Source of the DNA: Loktanella atrilutea
Lineage (GTDB): Bacteria > Pseudomonadota > Alphaproteobacteria > Rhodobacterales > Rhodobacteraceae
Length of the DNA: 64,000 nucleotides
Reading direction: 5' to 3'
Assembly (NCBI RefSeq): GCF_900128995.1
Contig: NZ_FQUE01000002.1
Coordinates: 248,001 to 312,000 of the forward strand
The notes beneath the pieces are model-generated. The model was not told the DNA's origin and did not search any database. It was given only the letters and a program-made list of their open reading frames with translations. The position numbers and the translations under genes are program-made. Below, one piece after another: positions 18,696 through 27,856 of the stretch (positions within the stretch are counted from its first letter, which is position 1; each line of letters opens with the position of its first letter).

Positions 18696-19042
18696 CGGGT
18701 GCGATCCGTCTGTGGGGCGTGCCGTGGTTCTAGCGATCAAGCGCCGCCCTGACCAGTGGCAAGAGACCGAAGCAGGCGCGCTGCGGGACGGCGGGCGGGG
18801 CGCCTTGGCCGCGTCAGCGGACAACAGCGTCGCACGGCGTTCCGATCTCCGCTCCGGACCAGGGCCATAAGTGTCGCACGGCGCCGCGACCGAACGAAGG
18901 CGTTCCACCATCACAAAGCATTGTCGCGCGCGATCCGCCTACCGCGGAGCCAGACACGCCGATCATCCCGACGAAAAATCGGGACCCATACGCGAAAGGC
19001 CGCCCCTTGGGGCGGCCTTTGCGGTCCATCAGGACAGAAGGC
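18696..19042. other. 347-bp intergenic stretch between hisC and rpsD
   Basis: No convincing gene is seen. It must hold the hisC promoter, but no clear -35/-10 pair stands out. An 11-bp direct repeat, GTCGCACGGCG, occurs at 18829-18839 and 18873-18883. The right end holds the rpsD terminator (18995-19020). No tRNA-like fold was recognised. Confidence 0.5.
18995..19020 (-). terminator. rho-independent-type terminator of rpsD
   Basis: A perfect inverted repeat has arms AAAGGCCGCCCC and GGGGCGGCCTTT separated by TT. The last rpsD codon lies 22 bases away on the minus strand. The stem is strongly G+C rich and ends in TTT on the transcribed side. Confidence 0.75.
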
Positions 19043-19663
19043 TCAGTTCTTGGCGTAGAATTCGACGACTAGGTTCGGCTCCATCGTCACCGGGTAGGGC
19101 ACGTCGCCAAGGGTCGGGGTACGCACGAAGGTCGCGACCATCTTGGAGTGGTCGACTTCCATGTAGTCGGGCACGTCCCGCTCGGGCAGTTGCGCGGCAA
19201 CCAGCACCAGCTCCAGCTGCTTGGACTTCTGCCGGACTTCGATCACGTCACCTTCCTTCACGCGGTAGGAGGGGATGTTCACGCGGACGCCGTTCACGGT
19301 CACGTGGCCGTGGTTCACGAACTGGCGGGCGGCGAAGACGGTCGGCACGAACTTGGCGCGATAGACCACGGCGTCGAGACGACGCTCCAGCAGGCCGATC
19401 AGGTTCTCGCCGGTGTCGCCACGGACGCGCTCGGCCTCGGTGTAGATGCGACGGAACTGCTTTTCGGTCAGGTCGCCGTAGTAGCCCTTCAGCTTCTGCT
19501 TGGCGCGCAGCTGAAGGCCGAAGTCGGAGACCTTGCCCTTGCGGCGCTGGCCGTGCTGGCCGGGGCCGTATTCACGGCGGTTGACCGGGGACTTCGGACG
19601 GCCCCAGATGTTTTCGCCCATGCGGCGGTCGATCTTGTACTTGGCAGCGGTGCGTTTGGTCAC
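19043..19663 (-). CDS. rpsD: 30S ribosomal protein S4
   Basis: A 206-residue primary 16S rRNA-binding protein of the small-subunit body. The N-terminal S4/S9 domain includes [20 protein letters not shown]. The S4 RNA-binding domain (about residues 95-155) has [20 protein letters not shown] and [18 protein letters not shown]. It is monocistronic here rather than in the alpha ribosomal operon, as is common in alphaproteobacteria. ATG 19663 follows GAAGGAGA. A promoter and leader hairpins are suggested upstream. Confidence 0.97.
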   Translation of the reverse strand: MTKRTAAKYKIDRRMGENIWGRPKSPVNRREYGPGQHGQRRKGKVSDFGLQLRAKQKLKGYYGDLTEKQFRRIYTEAERVRGDTGENLIGLLERRLDAVVYRAKFVPTVFAARQFVNHGHVTVNGVRVNIPSYRVKEGDVIEVRQKSKQLELVLVAAQLPERDVPDYMEVDHSKMVATFVRTPTLGDVPYPVTMEPNLVVEFYAKN

Positions 19664-19711
19664 GGCTGATCTCCTTCGGCTGGTATGAAGGGCGTTGTCC
19701 TTTGGGTTTCA

Positions 19712-19738
19712 CCCCCGACAGGCATCCCCTTGCGGGGG
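19712..19738 (-). promoter_or_regulatory. rpsD leader with alternative hairpins
   Basis: On the minus-strand transcript, CCCC-GCAA-GGGG (tetraloop of GNRA type) can form. The CCCCC on its 5' side can instead pair with a GGGGG run about 17 bases further downstream. The two pairings exclude each other. The element sits about 50 bases before the rpsD start. Autoregulation by S4 through such a leader is known in other bacteria, but here it is only an inference. Confidence 0.35.
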
Positions 19739-19765
19739 CCACCAACACCATGTGTATCCGGGGCG

Positions 19766-19792
19766 ATTAGAGGACCCGGCACCGGCTGTCAA
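19766..19792 (-). promoter_or_regulatory. probable rpsD promoter
   Basis: Read on the minus strand, TTGACA (19792-19787) is followed after 15 bases by TCTAAT (19771-19766), matching the sigma-70 boxes 6/6 and 5/6. The spacing is shorter than the preferred 17. Transcription would begin near 19759, giving a leader of about 95 bases. Confidence 0.5.
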
Positions 19793-19864
19793 CGGGCAAT
19801 GATACGGCGAACCGGCGAGGCCGGAGCCTCCGGCGGGAGTTTGACCGGTCGAATGAATGAAGGA

Positions 19865-21358
19865 TCAGTCCGCACCCGCATAGGTCAGGGTTGCCTGCAC
19901 CGCGCGTTGCCATTGCTGGTATTTGCGACCGCGATCTACGGAATCCATCGCCGGTGCAAAGGTGCGGTCGAGCGCCCATTTTGCCGCGAACCCCGCCTGA
20001 TCGGGGTAGAGACCGGCACGCTGTCCGGCAAGCCATGCAGCACCCAGCGCCGTCGTCTCGAGCACCACGGGGCGATCGACCGGGGCATCGATGATGTCGG
20101 CGAGGAACTGCATGGCGTAGTCAGAGGCGCTCATCCCGCCGTCGACGCGCAGGCTGGCCTCTCCTGCCTCGCTCTTCCAGTCGGCCCGCATCGCGTCGAG
20201 CAGGTCGCGGGTCTGGTAACCGACCGATTCGAGTGCGGCGCGTGCCAGTTCAGCCGGCCCGGTGTTGCGCGACAAGCCGTAGATCGCTCCGCGGCAATCC
20301 GCATTCCAGTAAGGGGCGCCCAGCCCCGTGAAGGCCGGGACGAGAATCACCGGTTGGTCAACATCCGAAGATTCCGCCAGCGGCTGTGTTTCCTGCGCCT
20401 CGCGGATCATCTTCAGACCATCGCGCAGCCATTGAACGACTGCGCCCGCAATGAAGATCGATCCTTCGAGGGCATAAGTGGGCTTGCCGTCGATCTGATA
20501 GGCGATCGTGGTCAGCAGGCGCGAGGTCGAGGCGACGGGCGTGTCGCCGGTATTGAGAAGCGCGAAACAGCCCGTACCGTACGTGGATTTCAGCATCCCC
20601 GGCTTGAAGCAGGCCTGTCCCAGGGTCGCTGCCTGCTGGTCGCCCGCAACGCCGAGGATCGGGATCGGGCGGCCAAACAGGTCCGATCGCGCGGTGCCGA
20701 AGTCGGCGGCGGAGTCCTTCACCTCGGGCAGCATTTCCATGGGAATGTCGAGCAATGTGGCGATCGTCGAGGACCAGCGTCCCTTGTGGATGTCGTACAG
20801 CATGGTGCGGCTGGCATTCGTCGCATCGGTGACATGGGCATGGCCGCCGGTCAATTTCCAGATCAGCCAACTGTCCACGGTGCCGAAGGCCAGCTCTCCA
20901 CGCCGGGCGCGGTCGCGCGATCCGTCCACGTGATCGAGGATCCACTTCACCTTGGTCGCAGAGAAATAGGGATCGAGCAGAAGGCCGGTCTTGGCCGTGA
21001 CCGTTTCGGCATGTTCTGCCAGATCGCGGCAGATCTGCGCCGTGCGGCGATCCTGCCAGACGATGGCATTATGGATCGGTTGACCGGTCTTGCGGTCCCA
21101 GACGAGCGTGGTTTCCCGTTGATTGGTGATCCCGATGGCCGCGATGTCGTCTGCGCCGAGGCCGGCCTTTTCGATCACCGCGCGACAGGTCGCCGCCGTG
21201 GTGGACCACAGATCGGACGGATCGTGCTCGACCCAGCCAGACTGCGGAAAATGCTGGGGAAACTCCTCCTGCGCGGTCGCGACCGGTGTCATGTCCGCAC
21301 CGAAGATGATGGCGCGCGTGGACGTGGTGCCCTGGTCGATGGCAAGGATGTGGGTCAT
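19865..21358 (-). CDS. glpK: glycerol kinase GlpK
   Basis: A FGGY-family kinase, 497 residues, producing glycerol 3-phosphate. It has the N-terminal phosphate-binding [26 protein letters not shown] and [11 protein letters not shown] (substrate region). The second-domain motif is [18 protein letters not shown] near residue 405. ATG 21358 has GGAGGA upstream. No glpF, glpD or glp repressor is adjacent. The gene follows a secreted hydrolase gene after a strong hairpin. Confidence 0.96.
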   Translation of the reverse strand: MTHILAIDQGTTSTRAIIFGADMTPVATAQEEFPQHFPQSGWVEHDPSDLWSTTAATCRAVIEKAGLGADDIAAIGITNQRETTLVWDRKTGQPIHNAIVWQDRRTAQICRDLAEHAETVTAKTGLLLDPYFSATKVKWILDHVDGSRDRARRGELAFGTVDSWLIWKLTGGHAHVTDATNASRTMLYDIHKGRWSSTIATLLDIPMEMLPEVKDSAADFGTARSDLFGRPIPILGVAGDQQAATLGQACFKPGMLKSTYGTGCFALLNTGDTPVASTSRLLTTIAYQIDGKPTYALEGSIFIAGAVVQWLRDGLKMIREAQETQPLAESSDVDQPVILVPAFTGLGAPYWNADCRGAIYGLSRNTGPAELARAALESVGYQTRDLLDAMRADWKSEAGEASLRVDGGMSASDYAMQFLADIIDAPVDRPVVLETTALGAAWLAGQRAGLYPDQAGFAAKWALDRTFAPAMDSVDRGRKYQQWQRAVQATLTYAGAD

Positions 21359-21377
21359 GTGGCGTCTCCTCCGGTCA

Positions 21378-21399
21378 GCGGGGCCGAAGCGGGCCCCGC
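21378..21399 (-). terminator. hairpin between the MBL-fold gene and glpK
   Basis: Arms GCGGGGCC and GGCCCCGC (8 bp) enclose a 6-base loop, 12 bases after the stop of the hydrolase gene. No T-run follows on the minus strand, so it may attenuate or protect mRNA ends rather than terminate fully. Confidence 0.45.
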
Positions 21400-21411
21400 C
21401 GGCACGATGGC

Positions 21412-22263
21412 TTATTTCGCCGAGGCCGGAAAGGCCGGGAGTTTGTCGATGTCGCGGGGATCGTGCTGGATGATCAGCGTGGCGCCCAGATTGCCGGCCA
21501 GCCTGTTCATCCTGTCGATGGAGGCCAGCGTATCACCGCGGTCCGTATTGAAGGGGGGTACGCCGGCGTTTGCGATCTGCTCTTCGAAATGGACGACATC
21601 GCCGGATAGCAGCACCGGCCCTGTCTCGGCCAATTGCAGAAGCAAAGCGAGGCTGCCGGGCGTATGGCCCGGCATCGCAAGCATCGTCACGGAGCCGTCA
21701 CCGAAGACGTCGGTATCGCCCATCGTCGTGGTCAGCTTGCCGCCATCCTGCCAGGGCTTCACCAGATCCGGGTTGGCAAATCCTTCGGCGAAGGTCGGCA
21801 GGGGGTCGGATGACAGCACGTCCCAGTCGCGGGTGTCGATCATCAGCTCGGCCTGTGGAAAGCTGGCTGCCTGCCCGGTGTGGTCGAAATGGTAGTGGCT
21901 GATCCCGACCCGTCCGATGTCGGCGGGTGTCAGGTCGATTTCGGCCAGTTGCTCTTCGATCGTCACCTTCAGGGTCGGCGACAGGGCATCGGTGTCGTTC
22001 TGTTCCGCCCCTTTCAGCGCGACCGGCAATCCCGTGTCCCAGAGCATGTAGTCGCTGCCGTGGCGGATCAGATAACAGGAGGAGGTCAGGTCGCGCGTCT
22101 CGCCGGTATAGGCGCGCGTGTCGGAAAACATGTCGAGGTCGTTTACCTTCACCTCGCCGCAGTCGAGGCGCCAGAGCTCTACCTCGACAGGATCGGCATT
22201 GGACTGGGCGAAGGCCGGCAGGGTGGCCGTCATCAACAGGGCGACAAGGATCGGCGTCTTCAT
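21412..22263 (-). CDS. secreted metallo-beta-lactamase-fold hydrolase (AHL-lactonase-like)
   Basis: A 283-residue zinc hydrolase with a signal peptide ([20 protein letters not shown]). The metal site HxHxDH appears as SHYHFDHTG. Further ligands are in [19 protein letters not shown] and IIQHDP. The order matches the N-acyl-homoserine-lactonase-like subgroup, but the lactone substrate is not provable from motifs. ATG 22263 was chosen because GGAGGA lies 7 bases upstream and the signal peptide begins there. Periplasmic location is expected. It lies downstream of aroQ on the same strand with an 86-bp gap. Confidence 0.78.
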   Translation of the reverse strand: MKTPILVALLMTATLPAFAQSNADPVEVELWRLDCGEVKVNDLDMFSDTRAYTGETRDLTSSCYLIRHGSDYMLWDTGLPVALKGAEQNDTDALSPTLKVTIEEQLAEIDLTPADIGRVGISHYHFDHTGQAASFPQAELMIDTRDWDVLSSDPLPTFAEGFANPDLVKPWQDGGKLTTTMGDTDVFGDGSVTMLAMPGHTPGSLALLLQLAETGPVLLSGDVVHFEEQIANAGVPPFNTDRGDTLASIDRMNRLAGNLGATLIIQHDPRDIDKLPAFPASAK

Positions 22264-22349
22264 GAAAATGTCCTCCGGTGGCATAGGTGGCGCGGTGTAG
22301 CGGGCGACGTTTCTGTACCCGACGGGACGAAAGCCGGGACGGTTTTGGA

Positions 22350-22787
22350 TCAGTCGGTCGGAATCAGGTCGCGGATGTGGCGTACGGCGGCGGCATAACC
22401 GTTGATGCCCAATCCCACGATCACGCCGTCGGCGCGGGCCGAGATGTAGGAATGATGCCGGAAGGACTCCCGCCGGTGAACGTTGGAAATGTGAACCTCG
22501 ATCACGGGGCCTTCGAAGGCGTTCAGCGCATCGAGGATCGCGATAGAGGTGTGGGTATAGGCGCCGGCGTTGATGACGATGCCTTGAGCGCTCTCGCGCG
22601 CCTCATGAATCCAGTCGACAAGCTGCCCCTCGTGGTTGGACTGCTTGATGTCGACCGCAACATCGCCGGCCGCGGTGCGGCAGAGTTCGGCTACATCGTC
22701 GAGGGTTGCGTGGCCGTAAATCTCGGGCTGGCGTTTCCCCAGCAGGTTCAGATTAGGACCGTTAAGGACAAGGATGCTGCTGGTCAT
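22350..22787 (-). CDS. aroQ: 3-dehydroquinate dehydratase, type II
   Basis: Shikimate-pathway enzyme of the small dodecameric type II class, 145 residues. It shows [17 protein letters not shown] with the catalytic Tyr, [25 protein letters not shown] and [17 protein letters not shown] with the catalytic His. It is not linked to other aro genes here. The ribosome-binding site before ATG 22787 is weak. Two short palindromes separate it from the end of aglK. Confidence 0.94.
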   Translation of the reverse strand: MTSSILVLNGPNLNLLGKRQPEIYGHATLDDVAELCRTAAGDVAVDIKQSNHEGQLVDWIHEARESAQGIVINAGAYTHTSIAILDALNAFEGPVIEVHISNVHRRESFRHHSYISARADGVIVGLGINGYAAAVRHIRDLIPTD

Positions 22788-22824
22788 GTCACTGCATTAG
22801 CACGTGGCGCCTGCGGTGGGGAGG

Positions 22825-22873
22825 CCGGATTTTCTACGAAAATCCGGTGTTCCGATTTTTCTAGAAAAATCGG
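22825..22873. repeat. two adjacent palindromes between aglK and aroQ
   Basis: The first (22825-22847) has 10-bp arms CCGGATTTTC and GAAAATCCGG around TAC. The second (22852-22873) is a perfect 22-base palindrome with arms CCGATTTTTCT and AGAAAAATCGG. Each has an A/T-rich core and G+C ends, and they are 4 bases apart. They sit 9 bases after the aglK stop and may end its transcript. Their likeness to each other suggests copies of one short repeated element. Confidence 0.6.
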
Positions 22874-22881
22874 CTGCGGCA

Positions 22882-23976
22882 TCAGCGGTAGTGCAACGAC
22901 TGGCCGTTGTGGAAGATCTGCACCTTGTCAGACTGCGCCGTCATCCGGACGGTCTGACCACGCAGGCCCTGATGGATGCCCGGCAGCTTGCCGATGACCG
23001 CATCGTTGTCGCCGATCCGATCGAAGTAAAGCAGCGTGACCTCGCCCAGCGCCTCGGTGATGTTGACCGTTCCCTCGAAGATGTAGGGCGCACCATCCTC
23101 CACCGCCGACAGATCCTCGGGGCGGACGCCGACGTTGACCTGCAGGCCCCTGTCAGAGTCACGGGTCGGCACGGCGGCGACGGCAGTACCTCCACCGGCC
23201 AGCTTCACGGTGGTCTGCGCGCCGGTCTCCACGATTTCTCCCGCTAGTAGGTTCATGGCAGGGGAGCCGATGAACTGGGCCACGAACTCGTTCTGGGGGC
23301 GCTCGTAAAGTTCCAGCGGGGTGCCGACCTGCGCGATGCCCTTGTTGGCCAGCACCACGATGCGAGAAGCGAGGGTCATCGCCTCGACCTGATCGTGGGT
23401 GACGTAGATCATCGTGCTGTCTGGCATAGATTCCTTGAGCTGCGCGATCTCGATCCGGGTGGCCACCCGCAGAGCGGCATCGAGGTTCGACAGCGGTTCA
23501 TCGAAAAGATAGACCTTGGGGTCGCGCACGATGGACCGCCCGATGGCGACCCGCTGGCGCTGGCCGCCCGACAGCGCCTTCGGCAGGCGGTCGAGGTAGG
23601 GTTCAAGCTGCAGTATCCGCGCCGCCTTTGCGACGGCGGCGTCGATCTCGGCCTTCGACTTCTTCGCCAGTTTGAGCGCGAAGGTCATGTTGTCGCGCAC
23701 CGTCATGTGTGGATAAAGCGCGTAGCTTTGGAAGACCATCGCGATGCCGCGCTGGGCGGGGGGGATGTCGTTTACAACACGCCCATCGATCTGCAACTCG
23801 CCGCCCGAAATCTTCTCCAGCCCCGCGATCATTCGTAGCAAGGTGGACTTGCCGCAGCCCGAGGGGCCGACGAAGACGATCAATTCCCCGGTCTTGATGT
23901 CGAGGTTGATGTTCTTGAGGACGTCGATCGTGCCGCCGTAGGTCTTGGCCACATCTGTCAGTTTGAGCGTTGCCAT
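22882..23976 (-). CDS. aglK: alpha-glucoside ABC transporter ATPase AglK
   Basis: A CUT1-family sugar-importer ATPase, 364 residues. It has Walker A GPSGCGKST, the Q-loop MVFQSYALYPHMTV, signature LSGGQRQRVAIGRSIV, Walker B VYLFDEPLSNLDA and the H-loop YVTHDQ. A C-terminal TOBE/MalK-type regulatory domain covers about residues 235-364, with VGVRPEDL. AAGGAA precedes ATG 23976, 13 bases after aglG. It energises AglF/AglG. Confidence 0.88.
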   Translation of the reverse strand: MATLKLTDVAKTYGGTIDVLKNINLDIKTGELIVFVGPSGCGKSTLLRMIAGLEKISGGELQIDGRVVNDIPPAQRGIAMVFQSYALYPHMTVRDNMTFALKLAKKSKAEIDAAVAKAARILQLEPYLDRLPKALSGGQRQRVAIGRSIVRDPKVYLFDEPLSNLDAALRVATRIEIAQLKESMPDSTMIYVTHDQVEAMTLASRIVVLANKGIAQVGTPLELYERPQNEFVAQFIGSPAMNLLAGEIVETGAQTTVKLAGGGTAVAAVPTRDSDRGLQVNVGVRPEDLSAVEDGAPYIFEGTVNITEALGEVTLLYFDRIGDNDAVIGKLPGIHQGLRGQTVRMTAQSDKVQIFHNGQSLHYR

Positions 23977-23989
23977 GGGATGGGTTCCT

Positions 23990-25168
23990 TTATTTCACGG
24001 ACCCGGCCAGCAGGCCGCGGACGAGGAATCGTTGCAGGGAGAAGAAGACGAGCAGCGGCACGGCGATCGACACGAAGGCGGATGTGGCGAGGATCTCCCA
24101 GTTGCCGCCGCGGGTGCCCAGAAGCTCGACGATCTGCTTGGTCATCACTGTGGTGTCGCCGGAGCTGTCGATCAGGAACACCAGCGCCACCAGCAGGTCG
24201 TTCCAGGTCCACAGGAATTGGAAGATCGCGAAGGACGCGAGTGCGGGATAGGACAGCGGCAGGATGATCTTGACGAAGATCTGGAAATCCGTGGCACCGT
24301 CGACGCGGGCATTCTCGATGATGTCACGCGGAAGGCCGACCATGTAATTGCGCAACAAATAGATCGCGAGCGGCAGGCCAAAGCCAGTATGGGCAAGCCA
24401 GACGCCGAGGTAGCCCTTGCCGATCCCGATCTCGTTGTGCAGACGCAGAAGCGGGATCAGCGCCAGTTGCAGCGGCACGACCAGCAGGCCGACGACGGCA
24501 GCGATCAGCAGGGCGCGGCCGGGGAAGTCCATCCATGCCAGCGCATAGGCGGCAAATGCCGCAATCAGGATGGGAATGATCGTCGCGGGAATCGTCACGG
24601 TCAGGGTGTTGAAGAACGCCTTGGCCATGCCCTCTCGATTGTTCGGATTGAAGAGGACGTTGCGGTAGTTGTCGAGCGTGAACTCCGGCGGGGTCTTGGC
24701 GGTGGTAAATACGCGCTGTCCCCTGCCCGACTGCGGCTCCGGACTTGTCCAGACGTAGTCGCCGTTGGCCTGCACGGTGATCTGCTCGCCGTCGCCCAGA
24801 TCGGCGGTGTCGCCGGGCGCGTATTCGTCGATGTTCAGCGATCCCGTTCCCCAGGCGCTGATGGTTGCCTGCACCGCGTCGATATCCGCCGCCTGCCCTT
24901 CGGCGACGAAGAGGTTGCCGTCGATCTGGTAGACGCCGTTCACCTCTGCAATGTTGTCTTCACCGGGCCGCGCCGTCCGGAGCGTCTGGTTCTGTTCCTG
25001 CGGGAACATCGACGCCCACCAGCCAGAGGAGGAAATCTGGTCCGCCGTGCGGAAGGAACTGATGAACAGGCCCGCCGTCGGGAACAGCCACAGGGCCACC
25101 AGCAATACGACCGAGATGTTCACGACCCATGTCAGCGACGACTTGCCGCCCGCCATACCGTCATCCAT
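23990..25168 (-). CDS. aglG: alpha-glucoside ABC transporter permease AglG
   Basis: A CUT1 permease, 392 residues, about 100 longer than a usual MalG-type subunit. A first helix (residues 12-32) is followed by a periplasmic segment of about 110 residues rich in Asp, Gly and Gln (region 40-150). The normal five-helix core then follows, with the EAA loop ENARVDGATDFQIFVKIILP. This large first loop is what I associate with AglG. ATG 25168 was chosen because it overlaps the aglF stop by one base (TGATG). Confidence 0.85.
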   Translation of the reverse strand: MDDGMAGGKSSLTWVVNISVVLLVALWLFPTAGLFISSFRTADQISSSGWWASMFPQEQNQTLRTARPGEDNIAEVNGVYQIDGNLFVAEGQAADIDAVQATISAWGTGSLNIDEYAPGDTADLGDGEQITVQANGDYVWTSPEPQSGRGQRVFTTAKTPPEFTLDNYRNVLFNPNNREGMAKAFFNTLTVTIPATIIPILIAAFAAYALAWMDFPGRALLIAAVVGLLVVPLQLALIPLLRLHNEIGIGKGYLGVWLAHTGFGLPLAIYLLRNYMVGLPRDIIENARVDGATDFQIFVKIILPLSYPALASFAIFQFLWTWNDLLVALVFLIDSSGDTTVMTKQIVELLGTRGGNWEILATSAFVSIAVPLLVFFSLQRFLVRGLLAGSVK

Positions 25169-26403
25169 CAGCGCATCTCCTTGCGGGCGTTGTAGACGTT
25201 CCAGACCAGGATCGGCGTGACCAACAGCATGATGACCATGGCCGCCGCCGACCCAACGCCCCAGTCGTTGGCGCGAAACAGCTTGTCGTACATGTAGTTG
25301 GCCAGCACCTGCGTCTGCCATTGGCCGTTGGTCATGGCATAAACGATGTCGAAGACCTTGAGCACGACGATGGTGATGGTCGTCCAGACCACGACGATAG
25401 TCGAGGAGATCTGCGGCATCTTGATCGAAAAGAAGATCTGCAACGGGTTGGCGCCGTCGATGATCGCGGCCTCGATCGTCTCTTCGGGGATACCGCGCAG
25501 GGCCGCTGACAGGATGACCATGGCAAAGCCGGTCTGGATCCAGATCAGCACGATCATCAGAAAGAAGCTGTTCCACACCGGGATCGTCAGCCACTGCTGC
25601 GGCACGCCATAGGGATAGGTACCGGTCACGGCGTTTAGCGCACCCAGCAGGCAGGCGAGCACCAAGACGGCCGTGACCACAGCGGCAGAGATCCGGACGA
25701 TGCTGTTGATCAGCCCGGGACGGCTTTGGTCCGGACGCAGCACGGGTCTGGCGAAGACCCAGACCAGAAAGGCGCAAAGCGTTGCGATCGCCAGCAGGAT
25801 CACCACGGGCAGGATGCGCAGGATCACGACGGACCAGATCGCGCCGTCGAACTGCAGCCAGATCGCGTTCAGGATGCCGATCTGGTTGGTGCCTTCAGGG
25901 CGGGCATCGTAGACCAGCTTGAAGATCACCGCAGCGCCCACGAACGAGATCGCCATCGGCATGAAGATGATCGATTTTGCAAAGCTGCCCCAGCGGATGC
26001 GATCGGTCAACTGTGCCGCCAATAGGCCGAAGGCGGTCGAGGCGGCAGGCACCACGATCAGCCACAACATGTTGTTGCGCAGCGCCTCCCAGAACTTTGG
26101 ATCCAGACCCATCTGCCGGTAATTCGCGAGGCCCACGAAGGCGTTGCCCTGACTGCGGTCGGTCAGCGACAGCCAGATCGTCGCAAACACCGGATAGGCG
26201 AGGTAAAGACCCAGCGCCAGGATTGCCGGGGCGAGGAAGAGCCAGGGGCGCACCTTCTCGGCCCGGTTGATGTTACGACCGGCATTCGGGCCGGTGCCGG
26301 GAAAGATGACCTTGTCCAGTAGGATGTTGGAAAAGTAGAAGTAGGCGAGACAGCCACCGACGCCGATCACGATCGTCACCAGGCCGAGTAGTGCCGGATT
26401 CAT
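25168..26403 (-). CDS. aglF: alpha-glucoside ABC transporter permease AglF
   Basis: A CUT1 permease, 411 residues, longer than MalF-core homologues of about 300. The membrane core begins near residue 40 (WLFLAPAILALGLYLAYPV). After VYDARPEGTNQIGILNAIWL two extra hydrophobic stretches appear (about 155-240). The EAA loop EAAIIDGANPLQIFFSIKMP follows. An additional N-terminal helix is seen at residues 3-23. ATG 26403 follows a GGGGGG run and was preferred over an upstream in-frame ATG because of that site. It is coupled to aglG. Confidence 0.84.
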   Translation of the reverse strand: MNPALLGLVTIVIGVGGCLAYFYFSNILLDKVIFPGTGPNAGRNINRAEKVRPWLFLAPAILALGLYLAYPVFATIWLSLTDRSQGNAFVGLANYRQMGLDPKFWEALRNNMLWLIVVPAASTAFGLLAAQLTDRIRWGSFAKSIIFMPMAISFVGAAVIFKLVYDARPEGTNQIGILNAIWLQFDGAIWSVVILRILPVVILLAIATLCAFLVWVFARPVLRPDQSRPGLINSIVRISAAVVTAVLVLACLLGALNAVTGTYPYGVPQQWLTIPVWNSFFLMIVLIWIQTGFAMVILSAALRGIPEETIEAAIIDGANPLQIFFSIKMPQISSTIVVVWTTITIVVLKVFDIVYAMTNGQWQTQVLANYMYDKLFRANDWGVGSAAAMVIMLLVTPILVWNVYNARKEMR

Positions 26404-26429
26404 GGATGTCCCCCCTTGCAATGCCGTCG

Positions 26430-26477
26430 ATCCGGACCCTCCCGTCCGGATGCGGTCGCGCGGCGGACCGCGCGACC
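26430..26477 (-). terminator. tandem hairpins between aglE and aglF
   Basis: Hairpin one (26430-26451) has 8-bp arms ATCCGGAC/GTCCGGAT with a 6-base loop. Hairpin two (26454-26477) has 10-bp arms GGTCGCGCGG/CCGCGCGACC around CGGA. They begin 8 bases after the binding-protein stop. Such structures usually stabilise the upstream mRNA or reduce read-through, so that binding protein exceeds permease. Confidence 0.6.
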
Positions 26478-26485
26478 TTTGGTGC

Positions 26486-27856
26486 TTACTTCAGCGCGTC
26501 CCAGGAAGCCTGGATCTTGTCTGCGACGGACTGCGCATCCTCGCCACCGACATAATCGACCATGCCGGTCCAGAAGGTGCCAGCACCGACGCCGCCTGGC
26601 ATCAAATCGGATGCATCGAAGCGGAAGGTGGTGGCCGATGTCAGGATCTCGCCCAATGCGCGGCGGGTGTCGTTTTCATAGGTTTCGAGGTTCGCGGTGG
26701 TCAGCGGCGTCAGGAAGCCCTGACCGGGAACCGCCATCCAGATCTCGTGTGCGATCGGGGTCTGCAGGAACTTGATCAGCGCTTCTGCCCCCGGGTTATC
26801 GTTCGTGATCGCAAAGATCGTCCCGGCCCCCAACACCGGCTGGCCCAGATCTTTGTCCGCATAGGCGGGCATGTAGAAGAAGTTCGCGTCACCATCCTCG
26901 CCGACCAGCGTGCCGTCCGGGAAGAATGCGGGGATGAAGGATGCCTGATGGTGCAGGTAGCACTGCGGCGGGCTGTCGAAGAGACCCTTGGGACTGTCGC
27001 GGAAGTCCGTCGAGGCGACGGCGCCCGCTCCGCCGGCGACATAGGCGTCGTTCTTGGCAAAATGGCCGAATTCCTCGATCGCGCCGACGACTTCGGGCGA
27101 GTTGAAGGGCAGCTCGTTCGTGACCCACTTGTCATAGTTTTCTGGCGACTGGGTGCGCAGCATCATGTCCTCGACCCAATCGGTCGCGGGCCAGCCCGTC
27201 GCACCGCCCGATCCCAGACCGATGCACCACGGCGTGCCGCCGTCCTCGACGATCTGGTCCGTCAGGGCCTTGAGTTCCTCCATCGTGGTCGGGACTTCAT
27301 AGCCCGCATCCTCGAAGTTCTCGGGCACGTACCAGACAAGCGACTTCACGTCGGCCTTGTAGGGGAAGCCGTAGAAGGCCTCGCTGCCGTCGGCGCCGGC
27401 GTAGGTCCCTAGGTCGACCCAGGATTGACCGGCGGCATAGTTTTCGGCCATCCAGTCGGCAGCCTCCTGCCCCAGCGGGGTCAGGAAACCACGTTTGGCC
27501 ATGTCGGCCGCAAGGCCCGGCTGCGGGAAGACGGCGACATTGGCAGACGATCCTGCCTCGGCATCGATGACGACCTGCTGTTCGAAGCTGTCGGACCCGG
27601 TATAGCGCACGTCAGCGCCGGTGGCGTCGGCGAAATAGGCGAGCACCGCCTCCACCGCGGCCTGATCCGGGCCCAACCAAGGACCGAAGACGGTGACCTG
27701 CTGCCCCGACAGATCAGTGGCGTCCGCAAAGGTCTGCAGGCTGTCCCAGGTGAACGCACCCTCGCCCTTGGGGAACATCAGGTCCTGCGCCGTGGCGGAG
27801 TGTGCGGATACGGCCAGCAGCGCGATGGCGCTTACGCCAGACAGAGTGCGGATCAT
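26486..27856 (-). CDS. aglE: alpha-glucoside ABC transporter substrate-binding protein AglE
   Basis: Periplasmic receptor of about 456 residues with a signal peptide (MIRTLSGVSAIALLAVSAHS, then ATAQ). The mature protein has the extracellular solute-binding family 1 layout. GDGQ-type Cys pairs are not seen. ATG 27856 was chosen for its GGGAGGA ribosome-binding site and signal peptide; a TTG 39 bases upstream is less likely. In Sinorhizobium the Agl system imports sucrose, maltose and trehalose; the exact ligand here is unproven. No alpha-glucosidase (aglA) or LacI regulator is adjacent. Confidence 0.83.
   Translation of the reverse strand: MIRTLSGVSAIALLAVSAHSATAQDLMFPKGEGAFTWDSLQTFADATDLSGQQVTVFGPWLGPDQAAVEAVLAYFADATGADVRYTGSDSFEQQVVIDAEAGSSANVAVFPQPGLAADMAKRGFLTPLGQEAADWMAENYAAGQSWVDLGTYAGADGSEAFYGFPYKADVKSLVWYVPENFEDAGYEVPTTMEELKALTDQIVEDGGTPWCIGLGSGGATGWPATDWVEDMMLRTQSPENYDKWVTNELPFNSPEVVGAIEEFGHFAKNDAYVAGGAGAVASTDFRDSPKGLFDSPPQCYLHHQASFIPAFFPDGTLVGEDGDANFFYMPAYADKDLGQPVLGAGTIFAITNDNPGAEALIKFLQTPIAHEIWMAVPGQGFLTPLTTANLETYENDTRRALGEILTSATTFRFDASDLMPGGVGAGTFWTGMVDYVGGEDAQSVADKIQASWDALK

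Noticed and set aside
18829-18883. 11-bp direct repeat GTCGCACGGCG in the hisC-rpsD spacer as a possible regulatory array
   Set aside because: Only two copies 44 bp apart in G+C-rich DNA; too weak to call an operator or repeat array.
19685-21895. A 736-codon open frame opposite glpK and the MBL-fold gene
   Set aside because: It runs antisense through two recognised genes and has no recognisable domains; composition effect.
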